Source of the DNA: Streptacidiphilus pinicola
Lineage (GTDB): Bacteria > Actinomycetota > Actinomycetes > Streptomycetales > Streptomycetaceae
Direction of reading: 5' to 3'
DNA length: 64,000 nt
Assembly: GCF_003258295.1 (NCBI RefSeq)
Contig: NZ_QKYN01000003.1
Coordinates: 1-64,000 of the forward strand
Within the stretch, counting starts at the first letter, position 1. Each line of letters begins with the position of its first letter. The position numbers were made by a program, and so were the translations under genes. Positions 56,563 to 63,472 of this stretch are shown here, in pieces. Below the pieces are notes generated by a model, which saw only the letters and a program-made list of their open reading frames with translations, did no database searches and was not told the origin of the DNA.

Positions 56563-58034
56563 CCGCCCGGACGGCTGTGCTCGTGGTCGGCGCCGGACCG
56601 GTCGGGCTCGCGGCGGCGGCCGAACTCCGCCGGTTCGGCGTCTCCGTGCGGGTGGTGGACGCCGCCACCGCTCCGGCGACCGGGCCCCGGGCCATGCAGC
56701 TGTGGCCGAGCGGGCTCGCCGTGCTGGGCGACCTGGACGTGCTGCGCGAGGCCGGCCGGCTCGGCCAGCCGATCCGCGCCATGCGGTTCCGTCTGGCTGG
56801 CCGCCGTCGGTTCGACCTCACCCTCGGCGCCGCCGACCAGCCCCTGCTGCTGCCGCAGCACCAGACGGAGGAACTGCTGGACCGCGCGCTGCGCGGGCTG
56901 GGCGGCAGGGTCGAACGCGGCGTCAGGGTGACCTGGGTGGAGCAGGACGCGACCTGCGTGCGAGCTCGCACCGAGGGGCCGGACGGCCCGGATGTGATCG
57001 AGGCGGACTGGCTGATCGCCGCCGACGGCGTGCGCAGCACCGTGCGCGCCGCGCTGGACGTCGAGTTCCTCGGCGAGCAGGTGCCGATGGCGCTGCTGTT
57101 GGCCGAGGGCACGTTGACGGAGGACATCGAGCACGGCGCCGTGCACTACTCCATGTCCGCGAAGGGGTCTCTGGTGTACGCGCCCCTGCGGGACGGGAAG
57201 GTGCGGATCTACACGGTCATCCCGCCGGGCACGCCGCTGACCGAGGAGACGGTCCAGCGACTTCTGGACGAGCGCGGGCCGAGCGGGATGCGCCTGGCGA
57301 GCCTGGACGTGGCGCGTGAGTTCACCAGCGCCGAGCGGATCGCGTCGCGGCTGCGGGTGGGCCGGTGCTTCCTGGCCGGGGACGCCGCCCACACCCACGC
57401 CCCGCTCGGTGGCCAGGGCCTGAATCTGGGACTGCAGGACGTGCGCAACCTGGCCTGGAAGCTGGCGGGCGTGGTGAACGGCGCGCTCCATCCCGACGTG
57501 CTGGACAGCTACGAGCAGGAACGCCGTCAGGCGGCCGAGCAGACGGTCCGGGCCACCCACACCATGCTGCGGGTCTTCACGCTTCCCCCGTTGGCTGCGA
57601 AGGTGCGTGACGTGGTCTGGCAGGGGCTGGAGAAGGCCGGGGTGCTGCGGCGGTGGTTCGTGCCGTTGCTCGCCGGCCGGCGGGTGCGGTACGCGCTGCC
57701 CGGACCCGGTCGGCGGGCAGGCGCCCGAGCCCCGCAGTGGGCCATGGAGCACGCGGTCGACGGCCGGCTGGTGCTGGTCACCGGTGGCGCGGCTGCGGAC
57801 TGGGCGCAATCCCTGGCCGCGCGGTGGCCGCGGCTGGTGGCCCACCACCGGGTGGCCGGTCGCGGCCGCCTCCGGCGCGGGTTCCTGCTGGTCCGACCGG
57901 ACGGCCACGTCAGCGCCGACGGAGCCCGCTCGGCCGACCGGCAGGCCGTGGAGCGACTGCTCGCCGCGTGGCAGGCGTCGGGGACTCCGGAGAAGAGCCG
58001 GGTTAGGCTTCCGGGGCCCCGTGGCGGGGAATGA
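56559..58034 (+). CDS. FAD-dependent monooxygenase (aromatic hydroxylase type)
   Basis: A 491-residue class A flavoprotein monooxygenase. The FAD/NADPH motifs are [16 protein letters not shown] (GxGxxG, near residue 8), [10 protein letters not shown] (DG motif) and [20 protein letters not shown] (GD motif, near residue 270). The C-terminal 100 residues resemble the thioredoxin-like domain of phenol/PgaE-type hydroxylases. The ATG overlaps the PKS thioesterase stop (ATGA), so it belongs to the operon and most likely tailors the polyketide. Possible reactions are hydroxylation of an enolised ring or epoxidation of the diene. There is no signal peptide. Confidence 0.9.
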   Translation: MTARTAVLVVGAGPVGLAAAAELRRFGVSVRVVDAATAPATGPRAMQLWPSGLAVLGDLDVLREAGRLGQPIRAMRFRLAGRRRFDLTLGAADQPLLLPQHQTEELLDRALRGLGGRVERGVRVTWVEQDATCVRARTEGPDGPDVIEADWLIAADGVRSTVRAALDVEFLGEQVPMALLLAEGTLTEDIEHGAVHYSMSAKGSLVYAPLRDGKVRIYTVIPPGTPLTEETVQRLLDERGPSGMRLASLDVAREFTSAERIASRLRVGRCFLAGDAAHTHAPLGGQGLNLGLQDVRNLAWKLAGVVNGALHPDVLDSYEQERRQAAEQTVRATHTMLRVFTLPPLAAKVRDVVWQGLEKAGVLRRWFVPLLAGRRVRYALPGPGRRAGARAPQWAMEHAVDGRLVLVTGGAAADWAQSLAARWPRLVAHHRVAGRGRLRRGFLLVRPDGHVSADGARSADRQAVERLLAAWQASGTPEKSRVRLPGPRGGE

Positions 58035-58035
58035 C

Positions 58036-58080
58036 TTGTCTGAAACTGACCCCTTCCTGTGCTAGCGGAATCGCGCTAGC
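58036..58080 (+). promoter_or_regulatory. Probable promoter and operator of the RHH/Fic-like pair
   Basis: TTGTCT (58036-58041) and TGCTAG (58060-58065) are spaced 18 bases apart like sigma-70-type -35 and -10 elements. The inverted repeat GCTAGCG-N6-CGCTAGC (58061-58067 and 58074-58080) overlaps the -10. That is what is expected for autorepression by the ribbon-helix-helix protein encoded immediately downstream. TTCGAGG precedes the ATG at 58089. Confidence 0.5.
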
Positions 58081-58088
58081 TTCGAGGT

Positions 58089-58325
58089 ATGAGTAAAAAA
58101 CAGCTGAATGTCCGGGTTGACGCCACAACGGCGGAGATCGCGCGTACCAGGGCGGAACAGGAGGGGATCAGCATGAACCAGTACATCGAGAAGCTGGTCC
58201 AGCAGGACATGGGCGAGACAGGACGCGCCTTCGTGGAGGCCGCGGCGCAGTTCATGAAGGAGTACGAGGCCGTCTTCCTGGCCGAGTTCGGCGGAGACCG
58301 AGAGGCCACGGGGCAGCGCCGTTGA
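58089..58325 (+). CDS. Ribbon-helix-helix (CopG/Arc-like) protein
   Basis: A 78-residue protein beginning MSKKQLNVRVDATTAEIAR. The beta strand QLNVRVD followed by two helices (AEIARTRAEQEGISMNQYIEKLVQ) is the ribbon-helix-helix fold of HicB/CopG-type antitoxins and repressors. A short helical tail follows. ATG 58089 has GAGG upstream. The stop overlaps the next start (TTGA). It probably autoregulates through the inverted repeat over its promoter. It could be the antitoxin of a pair; toxin activity of the partner is doubtful. Confidence 0.8.
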   Translation: MSKKQLNVRVDATTAEIARTRAEQEGISMNQYIEKLVQQDMGETGRAFVEAAAQFMKEYEAVFLAEFGGDREATGQRR

Positions 58326-58786
58326 ATGTCAACGTCGAGATCGACCTGTCCTGGCTGCTCATGGTCGCCGAGCAGTACACACCGGGTGACCCCCGGGTCA
58401 CCGACTACGGCTCTCTTGTCGCCGCGGTGACCCGGCATCAGGCGGAGATCTTCGACGTCCTCGTGTACCCCGAACCCGAGGACCGTGCGGGGGCGCTGAT
58501 GCACCAACTGATCCGGGTGCCGGCGCTCGAGCGCAACAACGAACTCTTCGCGACGGCCGTGGCCTTCGCCTACCTGGTCGCCGGCGGCGCCACGGTGGCC
58601 ACCACGACCCGCGAGATGCGGGCCCTCGCCCGGGCCGTCCGGGAAGGGCGTCTCGGCGTGTCCGGCACAGCCGAGCGGCTGGCCGGCTGGATCGTCGACC
58701 AGGCCCCCGAGGGCGCGGTCGAACGCGCCGACGACTCCGAGGACCCGGACGCCGACCCGGACGACGAAGGCCCCGACGAGGACTGA
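58322..58786 (+). CDS. Degenerate Fic/Doc-like protein
   Basis: A 154-residue protein from a TTG start that overlaps the RHH stop. Relatives in Streptomyces are annotated as the toxin of Fic-family toxin-antitoxin systems. The segment RVPALERNNELFATAVAFAYLVAGG aligns with the Fic motif region, but where active Fic/Doc proteins have HxFx(D/E)GNxR it has VPALERNNE. The catalytic His and the phosphate-binding Arg are therefore missing. The C-terminal 20 residues are very acidic. It may have lost adenylylation or phosphorylation activity and act as a binding partner of the RHH protein. Family assignment is moderate. Confidence 0.68.
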   Translation: MNVNVEIDLSWLLMVAEQYTPGDPRVTDYGSLVAAVTRHQAEIFDVLVYPEPEDRAGALMHQLIRVPALERNNELFATAVAFAYLVAGGATVATTTREMRALARAVREGRLGVSGTAERLAGWIVDQAPEGAVERADDSEDPDADPDDEGPDED

Positions 58787-58807
58787 ACCGAGGAACCTGA
58801 ACCACCC

Positions 58808-59638
58808 ATGCTCCATGACATCGTCCCCTGGCTCCGCTGCCCCGTCTGCGGCGCCGAGTTGGCGCTCGACGGGAACTCACTGCGCTGCCCCGCCCGCCAC
58901 TCCTTCGACGTGGCCAAGCAGGGCTACGCCAACCTCCTTCCCGGCGGCGCCCACACCGGTACCGCGGACTCGGCCGCGATGGTCGCGGCCCGGGTCGACT
59001 TCCTCGGCGCCGGCCACTACGCCCCGATCGCCGACGCGCTGGCGGCGGCCACCCCCGCCGGCACCGAGCGGATCGTGGACCTCGGCGCGGGCACCGGCTC
59101 CTATCTCGCACGCGTGCTCGACGCCGTTCCGGCGGCGCACGGACTCGCCCTCGACATCTCCAAGTTCGCGCTGCGCCGGGCCGCGCGGGCGCACCCGCGC
59201 GCGGGCGCGGTCGTCTGCGACGCCTGGCAGCCGCTGCCGCTGCGGGACGGCGTGGCGGACGTCGTGCTGAACGTCTTCGCGCCGCGCCGCGGCGAGGAGA
59301 TCCGCCGGGTCCTGCGACCGGGCGGCGAACTGCTGGTGATCACCCCGAACTCACGTCACCTCGGCGAACTCGTCCGGGAGCTGGGCCTGCTGGGCGTGGA
59401 CGACCGCAAGGACGAGCGGCTGGCGAAGGCCCTGGAGCCGCACCTCGCCCCCCAGGGCGCGGACGAGGTGACCTTCACGATGAAGCTCTCGCACGCCGAG
59501 GTCGCCACGGTCGTCGGCATGGGTCCGAGCGCGTGGCACACGGACACGGACGCCCTGGCGGAGGGCACCGCCGCGCTGCGGGAGCCGGTGGAGGTGACCG
59601 CCTCGGTCCTGCTGAGCCGCTTCGTCGCGGGCGGGTAG
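58808..59638 (+). CDS. RlmA/TlrB-like 23S rRNA methyltransferase
   Basis: A 276-residue SAM-dependent methyltransferase. The N-terminal zinc site has CPVC (residues 11-14), then CPARHSFDVAKQGYANLL, which is characteristic of RlmA family enzymes (N1-methylguanosine in 23S rRNA hairpin 35). The Rossmann fold has IVDLGAGTGSYL and ALDISKFALRRAARAHP, then VLNVFAPRRGEEIRRVLRPGG. In Streptomyces fradiae the family member TlrB confers tylosin resistance; here it may be housekeeping or, being 0.8 kb from a PKS operon, a resistance candidate. ATG 58808. Confidence 0.88.
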   Translation: MLHDIVPWLRCPVCGAELALDGNSLRCPARHSFDVAKQGYANLLPGGAHTGTADSAAMVAARVDFLGAGHYAPIADALAAATPAGTERIVDLGAGTGSYLARVLDAVPAAHGLALDISKFALRRAARAHPRAGAVVCDAWQPLPLRDGVADVVLNVFAPRRGEEIRRVLRPGGELLVITPNSRHLGELVRELGLLGVDDRKDERLAKALEPHLAPQGADEVTFTMKLSHAEVATVVGMGPSAWHTDTDALAEGTAALREPVEVTASVLLSRFVAGG

Positions 59639-59767
59639 GGCGAGAAGGGCGCTCAGGGCGCGGTCGGGGGCGACGCGTGCCGCAGGTGTGACGTGGTGTC
59701 CCCCGGGGGAGTGGATCATCGCCGCCGAGACGTTTCCGCAGTTCACCCGGGCCGTACCGTCGATGCC

Positions 59768-60916
59768 GTGCCCCTTCGTCCCGAGCTCGCCGAGCTCCGG
59801 CTGACCGCCTTCAAGTCCTACCGCGACGCCGTCCTCCCGCTGGGCCCGGTGACGCTGCTGCACGGCGCTCCCGGCGCGGGCAAGTCCAACGCGCTGGAGG
59901 CGCTGGTCGTCCTCGCCGCGCTGGCCGAGGGCGAGGAGGCCGGCGCGGCCCTGGCCGGCGTGCGCGGCGGGGCCGCGGGGTGCGCGCCGTTCGGGGAGGA
60001 GCTGATCCGGCTCGGCTGCTCGGTGGACGGACCGCAGGGCGTCGTCCGCCTCGACGTGACGGTCTGCGCGACGGGCGCGGAGGTGGTCGTGGCCGCGGAG
60101 CGCCTCGCCGTCGACGGGCGGCTGCTGGTCACCACCGGCGCCGTCGACCCGATCGCGGGGCGGATCGACGTGGCCTGGCACAGCGACGGCCGCCAGGGCG
60201 ACATCCGCGCGCCACTCTCCGCGGCCGGGCTGGTCACCGCCCAACTGCCGCTGCGCGTCGCGGGGGCGACGGCGGGGGAGCGGCTGGTGCTCGGCGCGGC
60301 CGAGCAGGTCCTGACCGCGCTGCGCGAGACCTTCGGGCTGGACCCCGCGCCCGCGCGGATGCGCGACTGGGTCCGCGCCGCCGACGACGCCCGGCTGCGC
60401 GGCACGGCGGAGAACCTCTCCGCCGTGATCGCCCGGATCGAGGGCGAGTGCCGCATCCGCTTCGGCAGACTCGTACAGGCGGCCTGCGGGATGGGCGCTG
60501 TCCCCGTCACGGGCCTCGGCGCGCTGCGCCGCAGCGCACCCGACGGCGCGGTCCACGTCTGTGCCGCCCTGGACGAGCCGGGTGGCCGCCGCGTCGCCGC
60601 GGAGACGCTGCCCTCCGGCGTGCTGCGTCAACTCGCCTTCGCCACCGCGCTGCTGACCGGCCCCGGGGTGCTGCAGATGAGCCCGGCCGCCGAGATCCCG
60701 GACGCCGAGCGCCTGCTCCAGATCCTCGCGGACGGCCTCGACCTCGGCCTGCCGCCGGACCGCACCGCCGCGCTGCTCCAGCTGGCGACGGAGGTCGCGG
60801 CCCGTGGCCACGTCCGCCTGCTCGCGACGGCGGGCGCCGTCGTCGACGTCCCGGGAGTGCGCACGGTGCTGTGCTGCCGTGACGCGAGGGGGCACAGCGC
60901 CCTTCTGCCAGGATGA
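59768..60916 (+). CDS. AAA/RecF-SMC-like ATPase domain protein
   Basis: A 382-residue protein. It starts MPLRPELAELRLTAFKSYRD, which resembles the first strand of RecF/SMC ATPases, followed by the P-loop HGAPGAGKSNALEAL with Lys39. The C-terminal part has LPSGVLRQLAFATALLTGPGVLQM in place of a typical ABC signature and Walker B (LxEEP) motif. This resembles the actinobacterial ATP-binding proteins with degenerate second halves. The GTG at 59768 is chosen because it starts the ATPase strand. Function unknown. The MazG-like gene follows within 23 bases. Confidence 0.75.
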   Translation: MPLRPELAELRLTAFKSYRDAVLPLGPVTLLHGAPGAGKSNALEALVVLAALAEGEEAGAALAGVRGGAAGCAPFGEELIRLGCSVDGPQGVVRLDVTVCATGAEVVVAAERLAVDGRLLVTTGAVDPIAGRIDVAWHSDGRQGDIRAPLSAAGLVTAQLPLRVAGATAGERLVLGAAEQVLTALRETFGLDPAPARMRDWVRAADDARLRGTAENLSAVIARIEGECRIRFGRLVQAACGMGAVPVTGLGALRRSAPDGAVHVCAALDEPGGRRVAAETLPSGVLRQLAFATALLTGPGVLQMSPAAEIPDAERLLQILADGLDLGLPPDRTAALLQLATEVAARGHVRLLATAGAVVDVPGVRTVLCCRDARGHSALLPG

Positions 60917-60938
60917 GGTGCCGGGGAGAATGATCCGC

Positions 60939-61292
60939 ATGGACGACACATCCGCCCCGCTGACCGTCGAGGTGCTCACGGACCGGCTGCGCGCCTTCGC
61001 CGCGGCGCGCAAGTGGCAGCCGTACCACACGCCCAAGAACCTGGCCGCGGCGCTGAGCGTGGAGGCGGCCGAACTGCTGGAGATCTTCCAGTGGTTGACG
61101 CCGGAGCAGGCGGCCGAGGTGATGAGCCACCCGAAGCGCGCGCACCGGGTGGAGGACGAGGTCGCGGACGTCCTCGCCTACCTGCTGCAGTTCTGCGCCG
61201 TGCTCGGCGTCGACCCGCTGGCCGCGCTGGCCGCGAAGATCGAGCGCAACGAGCTGCGCTTCCCGGCGGCGGAGCCCCAGCCGCTGGACTGA
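60939..61292 (+). CDS. MazG-like nucleotide pyrophosphohydrolase
   Basis: A 117-residue all-alpha NTP pyrophosphohydrolase of the MazG/RS21-C6 type, which cleaves (d)NTPs such as dCTP or damaged nucleotides to monophosphates. The metal-binding helices are SVEAAELLEIFQWL (E-x-x-E-type) and RVEDEVADVLAYLLQF (E-x-x-D). The ATG at 60939 has GGGGAGA nine bases upstream; an ATG at 60930 is too close to that site. It lies directly downstream of the ATPase gene and is probably co-transcribed with it. Confidence 0.88.
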   Translation: MDDTSAPLTVEVLTDRLRAFAAARKWQPYHTPKNLAAALSVEAAELLEIFQWLTPEQAAEVMSHPKRAHRVEDEVADVLAYLLQFCAVLGVDPLAALAAKIERNELRFPAAEPQPLD

Positions 61293-61293
61293 G

Positions 61294-61320
61294 TTTTCCA
61301 CAGCCCCCTGGTTGTCCACA
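61294..61320 (+). promoter_or_regulatory. Pair of DnaA-box-like sequences
   Basis: TTTTCCACA (61294-61302) and TTGTCCACA (61312-61320) lie in the same direction, 18 bases apart. TTGTCCACA equals the preferred Streptomyces DnaA box. There are only two boxes and no AT-rich unwinding region, so this is not an origin. It could titrate DnaA or link the downstream gene to replication. Confidence 0.5.
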
Positions 61321-61415
61321 GATCGCGGGCGGTCCGGGACGGACGTCCGCGATCGGGCGGAGTGTGGGCGCAGACGGAGATCCCGTCGGCCCGGCTCCCG
61401 AGGGTGGGTGGCGTC

Positions 61416-61970
61416 ATGGACGCACTGCGACTGATCAAGACGACCCGGCACGCGCTGGTCGAGGCGCGCTCGGCGACGGACGTGACGGTGGAGGCGTGGC
61501 AGGCCTGCCGCGTCACCGAGGCCGTCGCGCAGACGGCGGCGCTGGCCCTGACCCACCGCGCCCTGGAGGGCGGCTCGGGGTGCGGGCCGGTGGAGATCGC
61601 CCGGGCCCTGGCCGAGGCGGGCGCGCACGCGGCCGAGTGCATCGGCCGGCCCCCGGACGAGCCGCTGACGGGGGACCGGGCCGCCAGGCTCAGCGAGCTG
61701 GCGCATCCGGTGGCGACGGTGCGGGAGTTGCGGGTGCTGCTGCGGGAGGTCTGCCAGTCGCTGCTGGTGGTCGCCCTCGGGGCGGACGAGCAGAGCCTGT
61801 ACTGGTCCTGCGTCGACGGGGTCGACGCCGCGTTCGAGGCCCGCGAGCTGGCCACCGAGCTGTTGCGTGCGCTCGGGGAGGAACCGCCCGGGCCGCCGGA
61901 GGCGGCCGAGACGGAGGAGGGGGAGGAGCTGACCCGCGTCGGGGTCAGACTCGATCCGCCCCCGGGGTGA
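61416..61970 (+). CDS. DUF6099-like conserved hypothetical protein
   Basis: A 184-residue, mainly alpha-helical soluble protein beginning MDALRLIKTTRHALVEAR. The pattern MDA-R-I-R-AL and the late motif EQSLYWSCVDGVDAAFEA match what I recall of DUF6099, a Streptomyces-restricted family of unknown function. The ATG is preferred over a GTG one codon upstream and over a reading 18 codons longer. The C-terminus is Pro/Glu-rich. It overlaps the convergent small gene by 26 bases. Two DnaA-box-like sites lie between it and the MazG-like gene. Confidence 0.65.
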   Translation: MDALRLIKTTRHALVEARSATDVTVEAWQACRVTEAVAQTAALALTHRALEGGSGCGPVEIARALAEAGAHAAECIGRPPDEPLTGDRAARLSELAHPVATVRELRVLLREVCQSLLVVALGADEQSLYWSCVDGVDAAFEARELATELLRALGEEPPGPPEAAETEEGEELTRVGVRLDPPPG

Positions 61971-62115
61971 AGGACTCGTCCCCCTGCGTTTCCTCGCCGT
62001 GGGCCGCGGACGGCTGCAGGTCGGCGTCGAGCTGGACCAGGTCGGCGTTGAGCGCGGCCAGCATCTGCTCCATCTGCGCCAGCAGGTTCTGTGGGCTCGG
62101 GGGTTCGTCGGACAT
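61945..62115 (-). CDS. Small acidic hypothetical protein
   Basis: A 56-residue protein beginning MSDEPPSPQNLLAQMEQML and ending ESFTPGADRV. It is probably one amphipathic helix (LLAQMEQMLAALNADLVQLDADL) between disordered ends. ATG 62115 is preferred because GGAGG lies about ten bases upstream and the residues gained by a longer reading are Arg/Ser-rich. The 3' end overlaps the convergent DUF6099-like gene. Function unknown; support is mostly codon use and a plausible ribosome-binding site. Confidence 0.55.
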   Translation of the reverse strand: MSDEPPSPQNLLAQMEQMLAALNADLVQLDADLQPSAAHGEETQGDESFTPGADRV

Positions 62116-62239
62116 GGTGGGGTGACCCTCCTCGGAGCGGGGACGGGACCCGGCGGACAGTGCCGGTCCCGTGCGGCCAACGATCCGGCTCACCGCCCGG
62201 TCACTCCCCGTCACACCCACGAGGGACGTCGCACATGGT

Positions 62240-62283
62240 CAGGGGCGCGGGGCTCCGCTGTCGCAGAGCTCCTCGCGCCCCTG
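62240..62283. repeat. GC-rich inverted repeat (dispersed family, copy E)
   Basis: CAGGGGCGCGGGGCTC (62240-62255) pairs with GAGCTCCTCGCGCCCCTG (62266-62283) with two mismatches or bulges. It is 16 bases past the dapD stop on the minus strand and probably terminates dapD. Confidence 0.75.
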
Positions 62284-62298
62284 CCGTGAGGCTTCGCC

Positions 62299-63309
62299 TC
62301 AGTTGTGCGCGTGCAGGTCGGCGTTGAGGCCGCCCCAGCTTCCGCTGCGGGCGATGACCTCGACCGCGCCCGACTGCGAGTTCCGGCGGAACAGCAGGTT
62401 CGACTGGCCGGAGAGCTCGACGGCCTTGGCGACCGTGCCGTCGGGGGTGGTGACCCGGGTGCCCGCGGTCACGTAGAGGCCGGCCTCGACGACGCAGTCG
62501 TCGCCGAGCGAGATGCCGATGCCGGCGTTCGCGCCGAGCAGGCAGCGCTGGCCGACGGAGACGACCTGCTTGCCGCCGCCCGAGAGGGTGCCCATGATCG
62601 ACGCACCGCCGCCGATGTCGCTGTGGTCGCCCACCACGACGCCCGCGGAGATGCGGCCCTCGACCATCGAGGTGCCGAGCGTGCCGGCGTTGAAGTTGAC
62701 GAAGCCCTCGTGCATCACGGTGGTGCCCTCGGCCAGGTGCGCGCCCAGGCGGACCCGGTCGGCGTGGGCGATGCGGACGCCGCTCGGGGCGACGTAGTCG
62801 GTCATGCGCGGGAACTTGTCGATCCCGTACACGGCGAGCTGACCGCCCTCGATGCGCACGGCGAGGCGCGCGGCCTCGACCTGGGCGACGGGCGTGGGGC
62901 CGATGCTGGTCCAGGCGACGTTGGCCAGCAGGCCGAAGATCCCGTCCAGGCTCTGGCCGTGCGGCTGGACCAGGCGGTGGCTCAGCAGGTGCAGGCGCAG
63001 GTACACGTCGTGGGTGTCCAGCGGCTTGTCGTCGAGGGAGCCGATCACCGTGCGGACCGCGATCACCTCGACGCCGCGGCGGGCGTCCGTGCGGAGCGCG
63101 GCGGCGGCGCCGGCGCCCAGCTCGGCCTCGGCCTGCTCGGCGGTCAGCCGGACGGTCCCGGCCGGGCCGGACTCCTCCGACCCCGCCGCGACCAGCTTCG
63201 GCGCGGGGAACCAGGTGTCGAGGACGGTGCCGTCGGCGGCGACGGTGGCCAGGCCGACGCCGGCGGCGCCGCCCTTGGGAGCGGTGGAGGTGGAGGTCTC
63301 AGTAGTCAC
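62299..63309 (-). CDS. dapD: 2,3,4,5-tetrahydropyridine-2,6-dicarboxylate N-succinyltransferase
   Basis: Succinylates tetrahydrodipicolinate in the lysine/diaminopimelate pathway. The 336-residue protein has an N-terminal domain and then a left-handed beta helix made of hexapeptide repeats ([20 protein letters not shown] and following). [23 protein letters not shown] and [15 protein letters not shown] continue the helix. The length fits the actinobacterial DapD group (M. tuberculosis DapD is about 317 residues). The GTG at 63309 gives [14 protein letters not shown]; the first 15 residues are disordered. It is divergent from an isochorismatase-family gene. Confidence 0.93.
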   Translation of the reverse strand: MTTETSTSTAPKGGAAGVGLATVAADGTVLDTWFPAPKLVAAGSEESGPAGTVRLTAEQAEAELGAGAAAALRTDARRGVEVIAVRTVIGSLDDKPLDTHDVYLRLHLLSHRLVQPHGQSLDGIFGLLANVAWTSIGPTPVAQVEAARLAVRIEGGQLAVYGIDKFPRMTDYVAPSGVRIAHADRVRLGAHLAEGTTVMHEGFVNFNAGTLGTSMVEGRISAGVVVGDHSDIGGGASIMGTLSGGGKQVVSVGQRCLLGANAGIGISLGDDCVVEAGLYVTAGTRVTTPDGTVAKAVELSGQSNLLFRRNSQSGAVEVIARSGSWGGLNADLHAHN

Positions 63310-63472
63310 GCCTGAACGCTAACCAATCGGCCGGGCGGATGCCGAACCCGTCCCGCAGGACGGACCGCGTGTCCAGCTTGCGGCACTCCGACCACCCGGT
63401 GACCGGATCGTTCCGGGCATCGACCCGATGAGGCCTTATCCGAGAGGATCTTGCCAGGCCAGACTGGGTCCC

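Noticed and set aside
61294-61320. Replication origin
   Set aside because: Only two DnaA boxes, no dnaA/dnaN genes and no AT-rich stretch; Streptomyces oriC has many clustered boxes.
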